Shown one piece after another: positions 25,280 to 37,407 of a stretch of 64,000 bases of DNA; position 1 is the first letter of the stretch; each line of letters starts with the position of its first letter. This DNA comes from Rutidosis leptorrhynchoides. Its lineage: Eukaryota; Streptophyta; Magnoliopsida; Asterales; Asteraceae. The notes under the pieces were generated by a model. It made no database searches. It saw nothing but the letters and a program-made list of their open reading frames with translations, and was not told where the DNA came from. The stretch is from assembly GCF_046630445.1 (NCBI RefSeq), contig NC_092335.1, positions 38,512,001-38,576,000 on the forward strand, written 5' to 3'. A program made the translations under genes and the position numbers.

Positions 25280-28200
25280 ATGCCTTCAGGAGAAGACGCA
25301 ATTAGGAAAAAGAAGAACAAATCAATAAGAAAGAAGTTGAGGAGCGAATCAACCAAGGTTTCTAATCGCGTAGCCGCCATTATCGCCCAAAAAAAGCGTC
25401 GTCAATCTGGCAAACGCAGAATGTGTCAGGTACTATATTACCTATTATTTTTTAATAAGTAATAATTATCTAACTTAGTACTCAAGTTAAGGTGCATTAA
25501 GGAAGGCATACATAATTAAAACTTAATTAGTTAAAAATGAAATTTGTGGATATATTGGAAGGTTTAAGTGTATTTAGTGTACCTTAACTTGAAGTTATTA
25601 CCTTTGTAACACTTTCACACTCACCTCAACACTTGATAATCTGATACTAATAAGTTAACACACTTGTAAAATGTGAATCTTTTTTTTAATATTCTGAAAT
25701 TTAATAATTTGACCGAGTTTTACCTTAATTATATACTACGTATGAAAGAAAAGTATGTTACTAAGGTGATTTTCTTGTAATACTAATAATATGATTAATG
25801 ATATTGATAATATATCTATATATTTATATTTATTTATATTTTTAATAATAACAATATATTATTATTATTGTTAATCCTGTTATTTTCACAGATATGTGAT
25901 TTATATGAGATTTAGTGATTAGTGATGGGTATATTGGATTTGGATTAGGTATGATTCACCGAGTATTTCCGTCTCATTTTTCGCTGTGATGATGCAGGGG
26001 ATGTGTTTTAGCCTACCTACTCTTGAAGATCCGTATAATGATAAACTTACAAAAACTGGATTTGAGAAAAAGGACAAGGCAAAGAAGACTAAGAAGGATT
26101 GGCCATCTAAGGGTGCTAAAAATTTGACTGAAAACGGTAGTGATGTTTCACAATATAAGAGAGAGGGTAACGATGACCATCATCTAAAAGGGAAAAATCA
26201 CGATAAGAAACGAGCGAGGGTCGAGGAGAAAATACCTTCTGATAAAAAGACCGACAAGAAGCTTAATGGGAACATTACTACTAAGGATGAAGGTTGCCCA
26301 TCAAAGTTCTTGATTTCATGTTTAAAAACGGTACAAGATATGATGCGTCAGAATGAAACATCTGAACCGGGAAAACCTTTGTTCTTTGACTCATGGGGGT
26401 TTGAATTTTGGATGTGCTATTCGAGTGGCAAACATGTATTGGAGACTAGTGGAGATGCTACTATGGAGCAAATTGCTTGGATTGGATCAAGTGCTGTTGA
26501 TACAATTACAAAGAAGGAAAAAGAAGGCGTTTCATTTGCCAGCCCCTACCTTTTGTTCCTTGTACCATCACAAGAGAAAGCAACGCAGGTATATTGTAGT
26601 TGCATTCAAGACTATCCATTCCATAATTGGTGCCTTTTTTTAAATCCTGCCAGCTGGCATTTTTTAACCTGTGGCTTGTATAACATATGACTGGCAGGTA
26701 CGTGCCGTTTTCAAGTCTTTGAAGGCGTTTGGAATACATACAGTTAGTCTACATCCCGGTGCCTCCATAGATCATCAAATTCGTGGGTAATTATACATTA
26801 TTTTTGAAATTTTGGATACCGTGTCCCAGTTCTCATACTGCATTTCACAGTTATAGTTTATATTATAGTTAGTATCCATACATCAAATTATTTAATATAC
26901 TTATATTGATATTTTTGTTGTTTTTGTATTAGGATACACCTGTTTGCTGATATAACTACATTGCATGTCTAATTAATGAAACTGGATTTCTGCTACAGAT
27001 TAAAAACATGTGAGCCAGAATTCCTTGTGTCCACGCCAGATAGACTTTTGGAGCTAATTACCATTGGAGCCATTGATATTTCCGGAGTTCGTTCACTGGT
27101 ATCATCTTCAACCCGACTTTTATAGCATAGAAGCTAACTAGTTATTTTGAAAATAAAGAAAACTAAGAGCATCATCATTCTTTTTCAGTAAACATTTCGT
27201 TTCTAATTTTCTATTGTTTTGTTATGCTGTGTTCTATTAGCCCTCCCTTAAACCTCATGCAAACATTAAAATTTGTTAAATTTTTTGGGTTTGGATGCAC
27301 GAGTGCATGTTTGGCTTGGTCTGGTTGATTTGATATACTTTCTCTCTAAAAAGATATATTTTGTTAATAAATACTTAGTGTCAAATATGATTACAAATAT
27401 ATTTTAAAGGCAAACGAACACACCCAACACGAATTTTCCACGAATATTTACAAAATGTCCACCCTTGGACTTGAACCCACAACCTCTTGGTTGTGGGATT
27501 ACTCGATACCGCTAAACCAATGGCCCTTTGGCGATTACAAATATTTAGATATTTCGTTACCTATGAGAATTCTTTGTAAAAAGTAATGATTTGGGAGACT
27601 TAATGCATTTCAATAAACATGTGACTTATAAACCTTTCGACTTGTTTCCTTTGTAGCTGTATTGTACCCATTTGATCTTTTAGATTAAAGATAACCAAAA
27701 TGACAATAATAGATGCGCAATTATACAGATTATCGATGGGCTTGAATCTTCATCTGGAGAGGTGTACCTTGACAGCATCAAATCCATTCAACGACACATT
27801 ACTGCTGACCCACATACTGTAGTTTTCTGCAGTGGGTTGACCAATGAACAATTGCCAGCTGTATCAAGTCTCCTGCCAAGCCCGATGTGCAGATTGTCAC
27901 GAGATGGGCTTACTGCTAAAAAGAATTCAACAGAGGAAAAATTACAAAAGGTCCGTGACTCTGCATATTGTTGATTAATGTTTTCAATATATATTTAACT
28001 TTATATCTTTTATTATTGTATGAGTTGAACTTTGAATATTACTATTACTATTGTATGTATTTAAGATCCAAAAGGTGTATGTTGTATGCATTTTGTCTAA
28101 TTTTTATCAGCATAAAGACCTTTTTTGTAAGTTATACGCATACAATAGACGTTTTTAGAACTTCAATACATACGATAGAACTTTTCAAAGTTCGCTACAT

Positions 28201-28634
28201 GCAATAGTCAAAAGAATATAGTTCATTGCATTCCCCCAGAAACAGTATATAGGTACTGGTAGATGGAACCAATTTATATGAAAGACCTATACCTAACTTA
28301 TATTTTCCACCTATTAACATGATTATAGTACATAACTAGTTGGGCGACCTGGCTTTGCGCCGGTTCTTCACCTTTGATTAACATTAATTACATAGATAAT
28401 TATTGAGAAAGTAATTATTTATCATTTTTTTTATTTGTCGTTTTGTCGAGGAAGAACCAAAAATAGTTATGTGATTGATTTGTAATAAGCGTGAAAGTAA
28501 TTATTCTTCATTTTTTTGTTTTACTTTTCGTTTTGTCGAGAGAAAAGACCCAAATGCTCAATCAATAAAGTGAGACGTACATCAACGATTGGTACAAACT
28601 ATTTAATAAAATAAGGAAAACTATTTATAATATA

Positions 28635-28702
<68 letters not shown>

Positions 28703-30337
28703 AATAGTTATTAGATAGTAAAAATTATGTGGTCCATCTATAATGAATAATGAATGAGAAGTTTAATGGTTAAATTATAAAATGTGAAAACTTTGTTGTA
28801 AGTTTATAAAAGCTATAAAAATAAGTTAATTATTATAAAGTGTGTGGTTGAATTGTAAAAAAATAAAGTTTGGTGTGAGTTTGTGAAATTTATAAATATA
28901 ATGAATGAGAAGTTTAATGGTTAAATTATAAAATTTGAAAACTTTGTGGTAAGTTTATAAAAGTTATAAAGTTAATTATTATAAAGTGTGTGGTTGAATT
29001 GTAAAAAATAAAGTGTAGTGTGGTTTGTGAAACTTATAAATGTCACTATTTATTTGGCCTATGCCATTTAGATATGGGAGTTGATCCGTACACCATCTTG
29101 TTTTTGCCATACACCACCAAAATAATTATTTAGACAGTTTTACCCTTCCTTTGAGAAGTTAGGGGAGTCGGTGGTGAACAAAAGGAAGGGTAAAAATGTC
29201 CAGAAAATTTATTTAGTGGTGTATGGCAAAATAGAGGTGGTGTACGGATCACCTCCCTTTAGATATATAGATTAATTGCACAAGGGTAGAATTGAACTTA
29301 GGATCTTTAGGTTTTTGGGGTAGTTAAAGGCGAGCGCCTAGCCGTACTACTAGAAATTGTAGCATACTCCTAGAAATTTAATTTAAAGCAGCATACTACT
29401 AGAAATTGCAGCATCTTCAAGTTGAACATACATAATTGACGAGGATTTAATGAATGATGATGTTGTAGTGATATTAGAGTGTTTTCTTAAACTTTCTGAT
29501 ATTTACTTTGTTACGAGTTTTTAGTTCTTCTAAAGCTTATATATTTTAGGTTTATTCCTTATATAAGATGACTATATAAAAAGAATTATGTCTTTACTCT
29601 ATATTTTTATGCTATGTAGATTTTGTGATATACATTAGTACCATTATTTACTGTCTAGTTTTCGCCTTTTTTTGGCCCAGAGCTCAGATGTTATGGCAGT
29701 GGGTCAACGAGTATATTTTGAAATGGTTTGGGTCATCGAGTATATCTTTACAGTGGGTCAACTAGTTATTAAAAAGCTCTAGTATGATTATCGAAGTTCA
29801 TCTTAGTATTCATCTAATTTTCAAATAAAATAGTTTAATCGGTACTTTTGACCTATTTTGCTGGTTTCTTTTAAAGCTACTTTCGTATTTGACACATAGT
29901 GCTAAAACATAATGTAACTCCAATCGTCCCCGCGATGGTAGCCTAGTGGTTGGGGGAAATGCAGCATAAAGCGGTGGTCATGGGTTCAATCCCAGCCCCA
30001 TGTCCATTTAAGCATGGGTTATGCGATTTTCCTCTCACATGTTGACCGTGGGACCGGTCGGTGTGGGGCCGCCAAAGGGTCGGTTTTACCCTTTTTTTTT
30101 AAGGTAACTCCAATCAACCAATTCACAAACTGTAATTACCTCTTCTAGTATATGTATTAAATTCAGATTTGTATCATGTACTTTTTGCTACATTTTATTT
30201 TAGTTTTTATTGTAAATACTAATACTAATTAAAAACTTTCAACATGTTGCAGCAATAAGGAAGATGTTGAAGAGGCTGTTATCACTGAAGTTGAGATTGT
30301 TACACATAAAATGTTATATGATATTGCGATAGATTAG
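25280..30337 (+). CDS. Degenerate DEAD-box/Cms1-like protein (probable ribosome biogenesis factor)
   Basis: Six-exon model with phase-consistent GT-AG introns: 25280-25429, 25998-26588, 26698-26786, 26999-27098, 27729-27950, 30260-30337, giving about 409 residues. The first 150 residues are very Lys-rich (nuclear/nucleolar type). Residues ~190-360 follow a DEAD-box RecA-1 layout with decayed motifs: SSGKHVLETS in the P-loop region, VPSQEKATQ for PTRELA, STPDRL for TPGRL, IDGLE for DEAD and FCSG for SAT. There is no second RecA domain. This pattern resembles the Cms1/CMSS1 family of 90S pre-ribosome proteins, so ATPase activity is unlikely. Exons 1-5 are firm. Exon 6 is less certain: the AG before CAATAAG would give a stop after one codon, while the AG 7 bases later gives a 25-residue acidic tail. 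The last intron holds a Helitron, a MITE and a SINE. Confidence 0.7.
27401..27532 (-). mobile_element. tRNA-derived SINE in intron 4 of the Cms1-like gene
   Basis: The perfect 12-bp duplication GATTACAAATAT flanks it (27389-27400 and 27533-27544). On the minus strand it starts near a tRNA-like A box (TTGGTTTAGCGGTATCGAG) and has a B box GGTTCAAGTCC. It is short (132 bp), so the tail is minimal. Confidence 0.8.
28636..28699. repeat. (TG)n(GA)n microsatellite
   Basis: About nine TG units followed by about twenty GA units, inside the Helitron. Confidence 0.95.
28746..29042. repeat. Two ~150-bp tandem units within the Helitron
   Basis: Both units run from ATAATGAATGAGAAGTTTAA through GTGTGTGGTTGAATTGTAAA to a TTTGTGAAAxTTATAAAT end. 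The second starts near 28899. They differ by small substitutions and indels. Confidence 0.85.
29076..29257. mobile_element. Mutator-type MITE (182 bp) nested in the Helitron
   Basis: It is a near-complete foldback: GGGAGTTGATCCGTACACC at the left and the inverse GGTGTACGGATCACCTCCC at the right, with inverted similarity over about 75 bases. A perfect 9-bp target duplication TTTAGATAT flanks it (29067-29075 and 29258-29266). Nine-base duplications with long inverted repeats are typical of MULE-derived MITEs. Confidence 0.9.
29926..30103 (+). mobile_element. tRNA-derived SINE in the last intron of the Cms1-like gene
   Basis: A box GATGGTAGCCTAGTGGTTGG, B box GGTTCAATCCC, and a T-rich 3' tail before the flank. 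A perfect 12-bp duplication GTAACTCCAATC brackets it (29914-29925 and 30104-30115). Full-looking at 178 bp, and probably recent because the duplication is intact. Confidence 0.9.
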
Positions 30338-30957
30338 TACCGAAGGATGGCGCTATACACTTTCTATGGTAGATTGAATGTCAATTTTATCAAAGAGATT
30401 ATGCAACAATTTCAGGGCCCTTGGAGGTCCTTCATCAATGTGGACCTTAAAGCCGTAAAACACCTGTAACTCGTTACGTTTCTTTATCATCACTTCATTA
30501 ATCAGTGTTCTCGAAAAATGTACTCAATTTTGTATCACTGCATTCGGATTTCGCTTATGAGTACGCTTTATTTTATTTTGATTTCATTCGTGTTGTGGTA
30601 ACGATAGTCTGAAACAATAAACCTAACTGTTATGCATTCCATATTTTAGTTAATATAAAGATCTTGAGATTTTTTAGGGTGTGATTCACTCACCTTGACC
30701 AAAAATGATGGAGAAAAATAAAACATGGTTTTAAACCCCTTGTTTTATGCAATATCAAAACACCATCCACCAATTTTATCAAATCCATTGCCAAAGCTAA
30801 CCAAAAACAAAAACCATCAGGATTTAACCAGAAATAAAAAATAAGGCATGAATATCATTATAGATGATAAAGAAAGGCAGATAAATGGCAATGGTTGTGT
30901 GTGAGATTCATATAAAAGAACAAGAAAAAGAGAAGAATAATTACAATAACATAGAGA
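30338..30957. other. 3' UTR of the Cms1-like gene and promoter of the kinase gene
   Basis: No ORF of note. The first ~300 bases are presumably 3' UTR and the last ~250 the kinase promoter and leader, which is A-rich directly before the start codon. No TATA box or poly(A) signal stands out enough to be called. Confidence 0.4.
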
Positions 30958-33900
30958 ATGTGGCTTTCTAAAAGTTCTAGCAACTTTTATGGGCCCATTG
31001 GGGGTGGGGACGGACGTGTAGGAAACTCCATTGTAGCGGTAGCTATCGACAAGGATAAATATAGCCAACATGCTCTCAAATGGGCCATTGAACATCTTCT
31101 AACCCGTGGCCAGACCGTTGTTCTCATCCATGTGAATTCTAAAACTTCGGTCACAGGTGTGATATTTGCCTTATCCATAAATGCAGTCTTTGTGTGATGT
31201 AAAACTGCAGAAAGTTTTCATTTGTTTTGAAAAAAAAAAAATGACAGAAATTTTGGATGCAGGGGCTGATGATGAGACTAAGCTACAAAATGAGAAGCAA
31301 ATTAAAGACTTGTTCGTCACTTTTCGTTGCTTTTGTACACGTAAACATGTATGCTCCTTCCTGCCTGTTATGATAAAAAAATGTTGCTTTATTTCATAGA
31401 AAAAAAAAAAAACATCTTTTTGGGTTGTTTTCCCTAGAGGTGTTAATTTCAACCCATTTATCTGTATGGGTCGAGCCACATTAGTATATTGCTCCTAAAT
31501 TATTATAAATTATTCCTGCATTCATAATTAGCCCAAATGATCCATCAAAATATATAAAAATATTCTCGAGTCAATACAACTTGGCCCGATCCGTTTCAAC
31601 TGGTACCTATTTTAACCCATTTCCCATTTTTCCATCAATAATGTTTATTCACTTGGTCTTTTTATATCTGCAGGTACAGTGCATTGACGTTACACTTGAA
31701 GATAACAACGTAGCCAAAGCGTTAGCAGAATACGCTTCACAAACTGCAATAGAGTACTTGGTACTAGGTGCATCCTCACGGCATGGTTTCATCAGGTGAT
31801 TATACATTTTACTAAAAGTATCGTTCAGTTCTCTAATATTATATTCGACAATAGATGTGACTAATTGATTTTTGGTGGTTGGTGAAAGATTTAAGACGTA
31901 CGATGTTCCTACCAATGTAATGAAAGCAGCCCCAGATTTTTGCACTATTTATGTCATCTCAAAAGGGAAGATTTCTACTGCAAAGAGATCTATAAAGCCC
32001 GCCCCGTTTGTTTCTCCGCTGCATGAACGGATTCAAGAGCAATATAATTCCACCGCAGTTATCAACAACTTCGTACCAATCACACCCCCTACGAGCACTT
32101 TTCAAGCTAAAGGTCTCTTATTTATTTTGTACTCAACCACAACTGTTTCCTGTACTGTCATCATATAGGTGACAAAATGGGCATGTCGGGTCGGATTGAC
32201 CCAAGACACTTCTGGTATATGATATTTATATGTAATATACGATTACACATATTATGTTACTTCATTATTGGCAGTGTAAATATTTTCATAACTTGAGTAT
32301 AAGAGTTATATGCATTAGAATACGCTTATGGTGATTTTCAACCCGTTTGATTAGTTCCTTTTGTGCTTTGTTTTTACGCATTTGATCTGTCTGATTTAGT
32401 TGCTAATTTGGCTTGCTGATGACGCAGAGAACGTGTTGGCATTACCACAAAAGATACCAGAGAAGCCTCGTCCAGCGCTTGAAGAACTTGAATCGCTCAA
32501 GTAAGTTTATAAGTTTAACGAAAGTACACTATGTAACTGATGAAGTTTTACCTAACCGATATTTGATCCCAGATCGCCGTTTACTAGACCGGGAAGAGCA
32601 GATAATGCTAAGTTGATGCTGCTTGGGGACCTCCCAAAATCAGACCTGAGCACTGATTCTTTGTATAATGACTTGGACCTGAGCCCAACAACACGGATGC
32701 CAACAACCTTAGACCATAGTCTCCGACCGAATTACGTAGGAGCCAAAGGATCTGAAGAATTATTATCTTCATCACCAAATGAGGTAAACAATCCCACCTG
32801 ACTATTATAAGATATTAAAATGGCTAAGAAAAAATTATGCATTTTGATACACTTAGTAGACTGTAACACATTATAAAAAGAGGTGTCAAAAACGGGCAAT
32901 ATTATGTATGATGTCAGGTTGTCTAGACTCGAATGCTTGTTCAGTTTATGAACTATTTGCATGTTAAATATAATTACAGAATATGAACTATTTGCATGTT
33001 AAATATAATTACAGAAACTATCTTATTACGATATTAATCCGTATTCTTGCATAAGGTGGTAATAGGTTGTATGTATTATAAGTACACTTTTGCAGACTTT
33101 CGACCCATTTGATACAGTTTGTGTACTAATTTTTTTGGCTATGTTAGAGCTAACAAATAGCCTCTTATGATCAATTCATACAAGGCAATGATATATCCAC
33201 CATAACTGTGCATTAACAGGTTGTACAGTACATCATGTTAAATTGTTAATGCATTTTCATGGTGGATATATCAATAAAGATGGTACCACCAATTCATAAA
33301 TGGTCTGAATATTTACCCTTAATTACATGTCATTAAAAAAAAAAAATTCATGTGTAATTTGAGTACGGGTACTTGTCTCAAACAGGATGATTCTGATGAG
33401 ATGAAAAGGCTCAAAATGGATCTTATGAAGACAATGGATTTATATAGTTCAGCCTGTAAAGAAGCACTTACTGCAAAACACAAGGTTTTTTTATAATAGC
33501 ATCCTTTTTTCTCGGTTAACAAATGATCCTTTGAACAAAAATGACTAATTTGACCATATGAAAATAGGCTGGAGAACTCGAACGATGGCGTGTTGAAGAA
33601 CAACAAAGACTTGAACAAGAGATGAGAGATATTGCAGAGAAAGAAAAAAGCAAGAGTCAAGTAGTAGCAGTGAAAGCAGAAGCGTCTAGACGTATCGCAG
33701 AGATAGAATCACATAAAAGAATAAATGCTGAAATTAAAGCACGTCAAACAGAGAATGATACTGATCAATTTAAGTACAATAGATACACAATTGACGAGAT
33801 CGAAGAAGCTACAGAGTATTTTTCACATTCTAAAAAGATCGGAGAAGGAGGTTATGGTCCTGTTTTTAAAGGTAGGCTTAGTAATACAACCGTTGCGATT

Positions 33901-35021
33901 AAGGTCTTACGCCCGGACGCTGCACAAGGATGGTCACAGTTTCAACAAGAGGTATATAATGAAACCAAACTGTTTTTTTTGGACAATATATTACGGATGG
34001 TCCATGTGCTTTGTATCGAATTTTATTCATGGTCCCTGTACTTTTTTTCCCGTCACGGATGGTCCCTGTAATTTGCACTTAAATCACCGATGGTCCTTGT
34101 GGTGCAAACAACAGAGACCATCCTTGACGAGAATTTGCAATCTACATGGACTTCCCCAGATTCAAATACAAATCACAGGACCATCCTTGATGGGGAAAAA
34201 AACTAAGGGATCATGAGTGTAATCTGATGCAAACCACAAGGACCATCCATGATATTATGTCTAAAATTCGTTAACAAGCTAACATTGTTGATTATTTTCT
34301 TCATAAATTATAACAGGTCGAAGTATTAAGCTGCATACGGCATCCAAATATGGTAGTACTCCTTGGAGCGTGCCCAGAATACGGTTGTTTGGTCTACGAA
34401 TACATGGCTAATGGAAGCTTAGAAGAACGTTTACTAAGAAAAGGGAACACAAAACCGTTATCATGGCAAATTCGATTCAAGATCGCGTCAGAGATCGCAA
34501 CAGGCATTTTGTTTCTCCATCAAACCAAGCCCGAACCGATAGTTCATCGTGACTTAAAGCCCGGGAACATTCTTTTAGACCAAGACTTCGTAGGAAAGAT
34601 AAGTGATGTAGGGTTAGCCCGGTTACTTCCTCCTTCGGTTGCTGATGACATCACTCAGTACCATATGACATCAGCAGCTGGGACATTTTGTTATATTGAT
34701 CCGGAGTATCAACAAACCGGGATGCTTGGGGTTAAATCGGATGTTTATTCGTTAGGGATCATGTTACTGCAGATGATTACAGCTAAACCTGCAATGGGTT
34801 TGAGTCATCATGTTGAAAACGCAATTGATAAGGGGACGTTTGGTAAGATGTTGGACCCGTCTGTACCAGATTGGCCTCAAGATGAAGCCCTAAGGTTTGC
34901 GAAACTAGCATTGCAATGTGCTGAGTTAAGACGTAAAGATAGACCGGATCTAGGAAAAGTGGTTTTGCCTGAGCTTACTAGATTGAGAGATCTTGGTGCA
35001 GAGACCATGCCCCCATTGTAA
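30958..35021 (+). CDS. Receptor-like cytoplasmic kinase with USP domain (RLCK-IX, PUB35/51/52-like without U-box)
   Basis: Nine exons in phase: 30958-31156, 31263-31348, 31674-31795, 31889-32112, 32428-32500, 32573-32783, 33386-33484, 33568-33951, 34317-35021, giving 700 residues. Residues ~20-160 form a universal-stress-protein (adenine-nucleotide-binding-like) domain, with IVAVAIDKDKYSQHALKWA and YLVLGASSRHGFIR. Residues ~310-420 are a charged coiled coil. Residues ~425-680 are a kinase: GEGGYG at 431, VAIK with the Lys near 451, HRDLKPGN at 544, DVG at 564 in place of DFG, and GTFCYIDPEY in the activation segment. DVG is usual in this plant subfamily. The C terminus ends MPPL with no U-box, unlike PUB35/51/52, so it should not act as a ubiquitin ligase. 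It is soluble, with no signal peptide or membrane segment. Its activity is inferred from the retained Lys, HRD Asp and DxG Asp. Confidence 0.9.
32948..33016. repeat. ~34-bp tandem duplication in intron
   Basis: Two copies of ATGAACTATTTGCATGTTAA followed by ATATAATTACAGAA lie head to tail in the kinase gene's sixth intron. Confidence 0.85.
33189..33273. repeat. 85-bp foldback (hairpin) in intron
   Basis: TGATATATCCACCAT at the left and ATGGTGGATATATCA at the right are perfect inverses. TGCATTAACA and TGTTAATGCA continue the pairing towards a short loop. It is either a tiny MITE or a transcribed hairpin. No clear target duplication was seen. Confidence 0.6.
33973..34266. mobile_element. Probable MITE with CGGATGGTCC repeats in intron 8 of the kinase gene
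   Basis: The left end TTTTTTGGACAATATATTAC and the inverse of the right end (TTTTAGACATAATATCATGG) match imperfectly. Both continue into GGATGGTCC, and GGATGGTCC or its inverse recurs about seven times within 300 bases. No clean duplication was established, so the superfamily is left open. Confidence 0.5.
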
Positions 35022-35361
35022 ACCTATACTGTTACTAAATGTAACAAAAAAGTAGGTACTAGCGACTTCTTCGTATTCTTGATGCGCAGATAAAGTTCAA
35101 AACAACGCCAAAGACTCACTGATGAGAAAAGGGCAGACTGTAAATAGTTCCCGAAATTTGTTATTTTTAGAATGACCTGATAATCAACGGTTATCAGGGT
35201 CTCATATGGTTGCCGAATCCGCCATCCTTGCACTGCCCGAAACCATCCTCCATTTTGAACATAATTTGTATATATAATATATTGATGATGATATAGAGTT
35301 CTTTAAGCTAAAAAATGGAAGTTTTTTAGTGCAAGAAGCAGATTATATAATTATTCATGAT

Positions 35362-35577
35362 CAGGGCCGGTCCCGAGAATTTGAGTGACCGGGACGGTGC
35401 GAAGCAAAAGGGCCCCAAGACCCGTACAAGGAAAATATTTTTTTTTGGGCCCAAGGATAATACAAGCAAAAAGGCCCAAAATTACATGGACTAGTATAAG
35501 GAATTTTTTTTTTGGGCCCCTTAAAAAATTGGGCCCTGGACATATGTCCACCTTGTACCCCCATTGGGCCGCCCCTG
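35362..35577. mobile_element. hAT MITE (216 bp) downstream of the kinase gene
   Basis: The ends CAGGGCCGG at the left and GGCCGCCCCTG at the right are imperfect inverted repeats. A perfect 8-bp target duplication TTCATGAT flanks it (35354-35361 and 35578-35585). The interior is rich in GGGCCC-type motifs in both orientations and has no ORF. Confidence 0.85.
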
Positions 35578-35585
35578 TTCATGAT

Positions 35586-37368
35586 CCACTGATACTGATA
35601 CTATAGATAGAAGCAGGTAAATGGGTCAAATCTCACCACCCCAGTTTTCATATAATAGCTGAGCAATTTGGACTTCCTTACCAGCATATATTACTCCATT
35701 GTTGTCAACGTTTAATTTGAGTATAATACCATGTCATTTCTTAAAAAAGATATCATGCGGGATAGTCCTTGTGACTTCTCAACCTAAAAAGTTGTATTAT
35801 TAAACTGACAGAATTAATAAATCGATAATATGATTCATGGTGACAGAATTGATAGTTATATAAACGTTCTTCCTCCATATGTACCTTTGTGAGTTCGATG
35901 TATATTAGTATTTATAGGTACAATTACAATGCTTGTACAGTTGTACAGAAAGTTGATATAAGTTCTAAATATAAACAAGTCTTCTATCATATACGAAGAT
36001 CTTGTCTTGATCACGTCATGATCTTGCATGTCTTCTCTAATACTCTAATACCCCCACCCCCCACAAGCGAGGAGGTGGCGAGCCAACACGAGTTTGGTTC
36101 AAAACGATTCTAAACACAGAGTAGGGATAGTACATCTTTCAAGTTGTCCTAATTCAACGCGTGGTGTGCTATCCGAGCACGTCAGACGGTGCTTCTTCGA
36201 GGGTTATCCTAACGACACACGTGGTGACCAACCTGGCCGTCATAGGGGCGTCATGGTCGTGACGCTGGCATCAGAAGAAGAAGAAGGTGGTGGTGGTGTT
36301 GGAGGGTTGTCGGCGGTTGTGGAGACGGCGGCACGGAGATGGCCTGACTCGGTCTCTTTGTAGAGATGGCGACACGATGACGGTGTGACTCGATCACTAG
36401 ATAAACACCGCTCACCTGAGCATCTGATACCATATTAGAAAATAATCAAGATCTTCAAATATTTGTATTATTTGATGCTCCATATGTTTTAAATAATGTA
36501 TTTTTCGAATCCTATATTCATTCGCTATTCGCAAAAACGCAACTTGCGAGGACCACCTTGCGCGAGTTGCACGATTTTGCAAATCGGAAAATTGCATGAT
36601 AGTCTTGCGATTTACGATTTGCTATTAACTAGAAATCTTGGCATGAACGAAACATTATCGGTCATGACATAGAAAAACAAGGTTTCAATCAGAATTTTCT
36701 TGGTCGTAGCCGGGAAATCATGTTCGCAAGTCATTCACAAATTTACACTTGTCTCTGCGCTTGAAGCTGAAATTTTAGCATTGACTTTGGAACACAGGCC
36801 AAACTACGCTCCTAGGCTCCTTTCTTCGGGTTATTTATCTCTAGCAAATTGCGTGGGCATTTTTGTAAAGTTTTTTCTGAGTGAATTATTATTATACGTT
36901 TTGAAAAATCATGTTTCGATTAATATCACTTTAAAAATATTTTATTTTACGCTTGAAAGTACTCTATGGAATTGATTTGGATTAAATTTATGTTGCATAG
37001 TTTATTTAAAAAGACAATGATAAATCCACAATTTTTTTAATTCAATGCAAATATGAATCAACATATTACTCTATATATCAATCAACAAAATAGGTTATAC
37101 TATAGAGTTTGGTTATTTTGGTCGTTCCACACTTCTATATTAATTTGTTGGTTATATAATTTTTTGCGGGCTTAAAAATTGGTTTTTATGTTGGTTGTAC
37201 AATTTATAAATTTATATTTTTGGTGTATGCATGAAACAACATGGAGTGATAACATTTTCCACATCATTTTTTATAAATTTATCAGTATTTTGAATTAATA
37301 ACTTGTGTAGTACCACTTCTTGATGTAAGTTTTTGTAGTAAAGTCGATAAAACGTTTTGATGATTGTG
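35586..37368. other. Intergenic spacer, no gene seen
   Basis: About 1.8 kb without a convincing coding region. The open stretch at 36094-36363 has no recognisable domain and reads as low-complexity Gly/Val, with an equally open frame on the opposite strand. CATCTGATACCA at about 36421 resembles a reversed tRNA-Met primer site but has no LTR beside it. Confidence 0.5.
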
Positions 37369-37407
37369 TAGGGTTTAAGCTGTACGACATCCCATAGTTT
37401 AGGGTTT
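37369..37407 (+). promoter_or_regulatory. Two telo-boxes upstream of the NIFK-like gene
   Basis: TAGGGTTT, the inverse of AAACCCTA, occurs at 37369-37376 and 37400-37407, roughly 300 bases before the start codon. Telo-boxes are enriched in plant promoters of ribosomal-protein and nucleolar genes, which suits the product. Function is inference. Confidence 0.55.

Larger units (their letters stand above)
28335..29271 (-). mobile_element. Non-autonomous Helitron in the last intron
   Basis: Read on the minus strand, the 3' end is a GGCG/CGCC hairpin shortly before the terminal CTAGT (plus-strand ACTAG at 28335-28339), and the 5' end is TCTATATATCTAAA (plus-strand TATATAGA ending 29271). The flanking bases are A and T, the Helitron target. 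It contains a (TG)n(GA)n microsatellite, two ~150-bp tandem units and a nested MITE. There is no Rep/helicase. Confidence 0.7.

Noticed and set aside
36094-36433. Possible small gene in the spacer (open on both strands)
   Set aside because: Low-complexity composition, no domain, no splice or promoter support.
36419-36436. CATCTGATACCATATTAG as a reversed retrotransposon primer site
   Set aside because: No LTR or coding region next to it.
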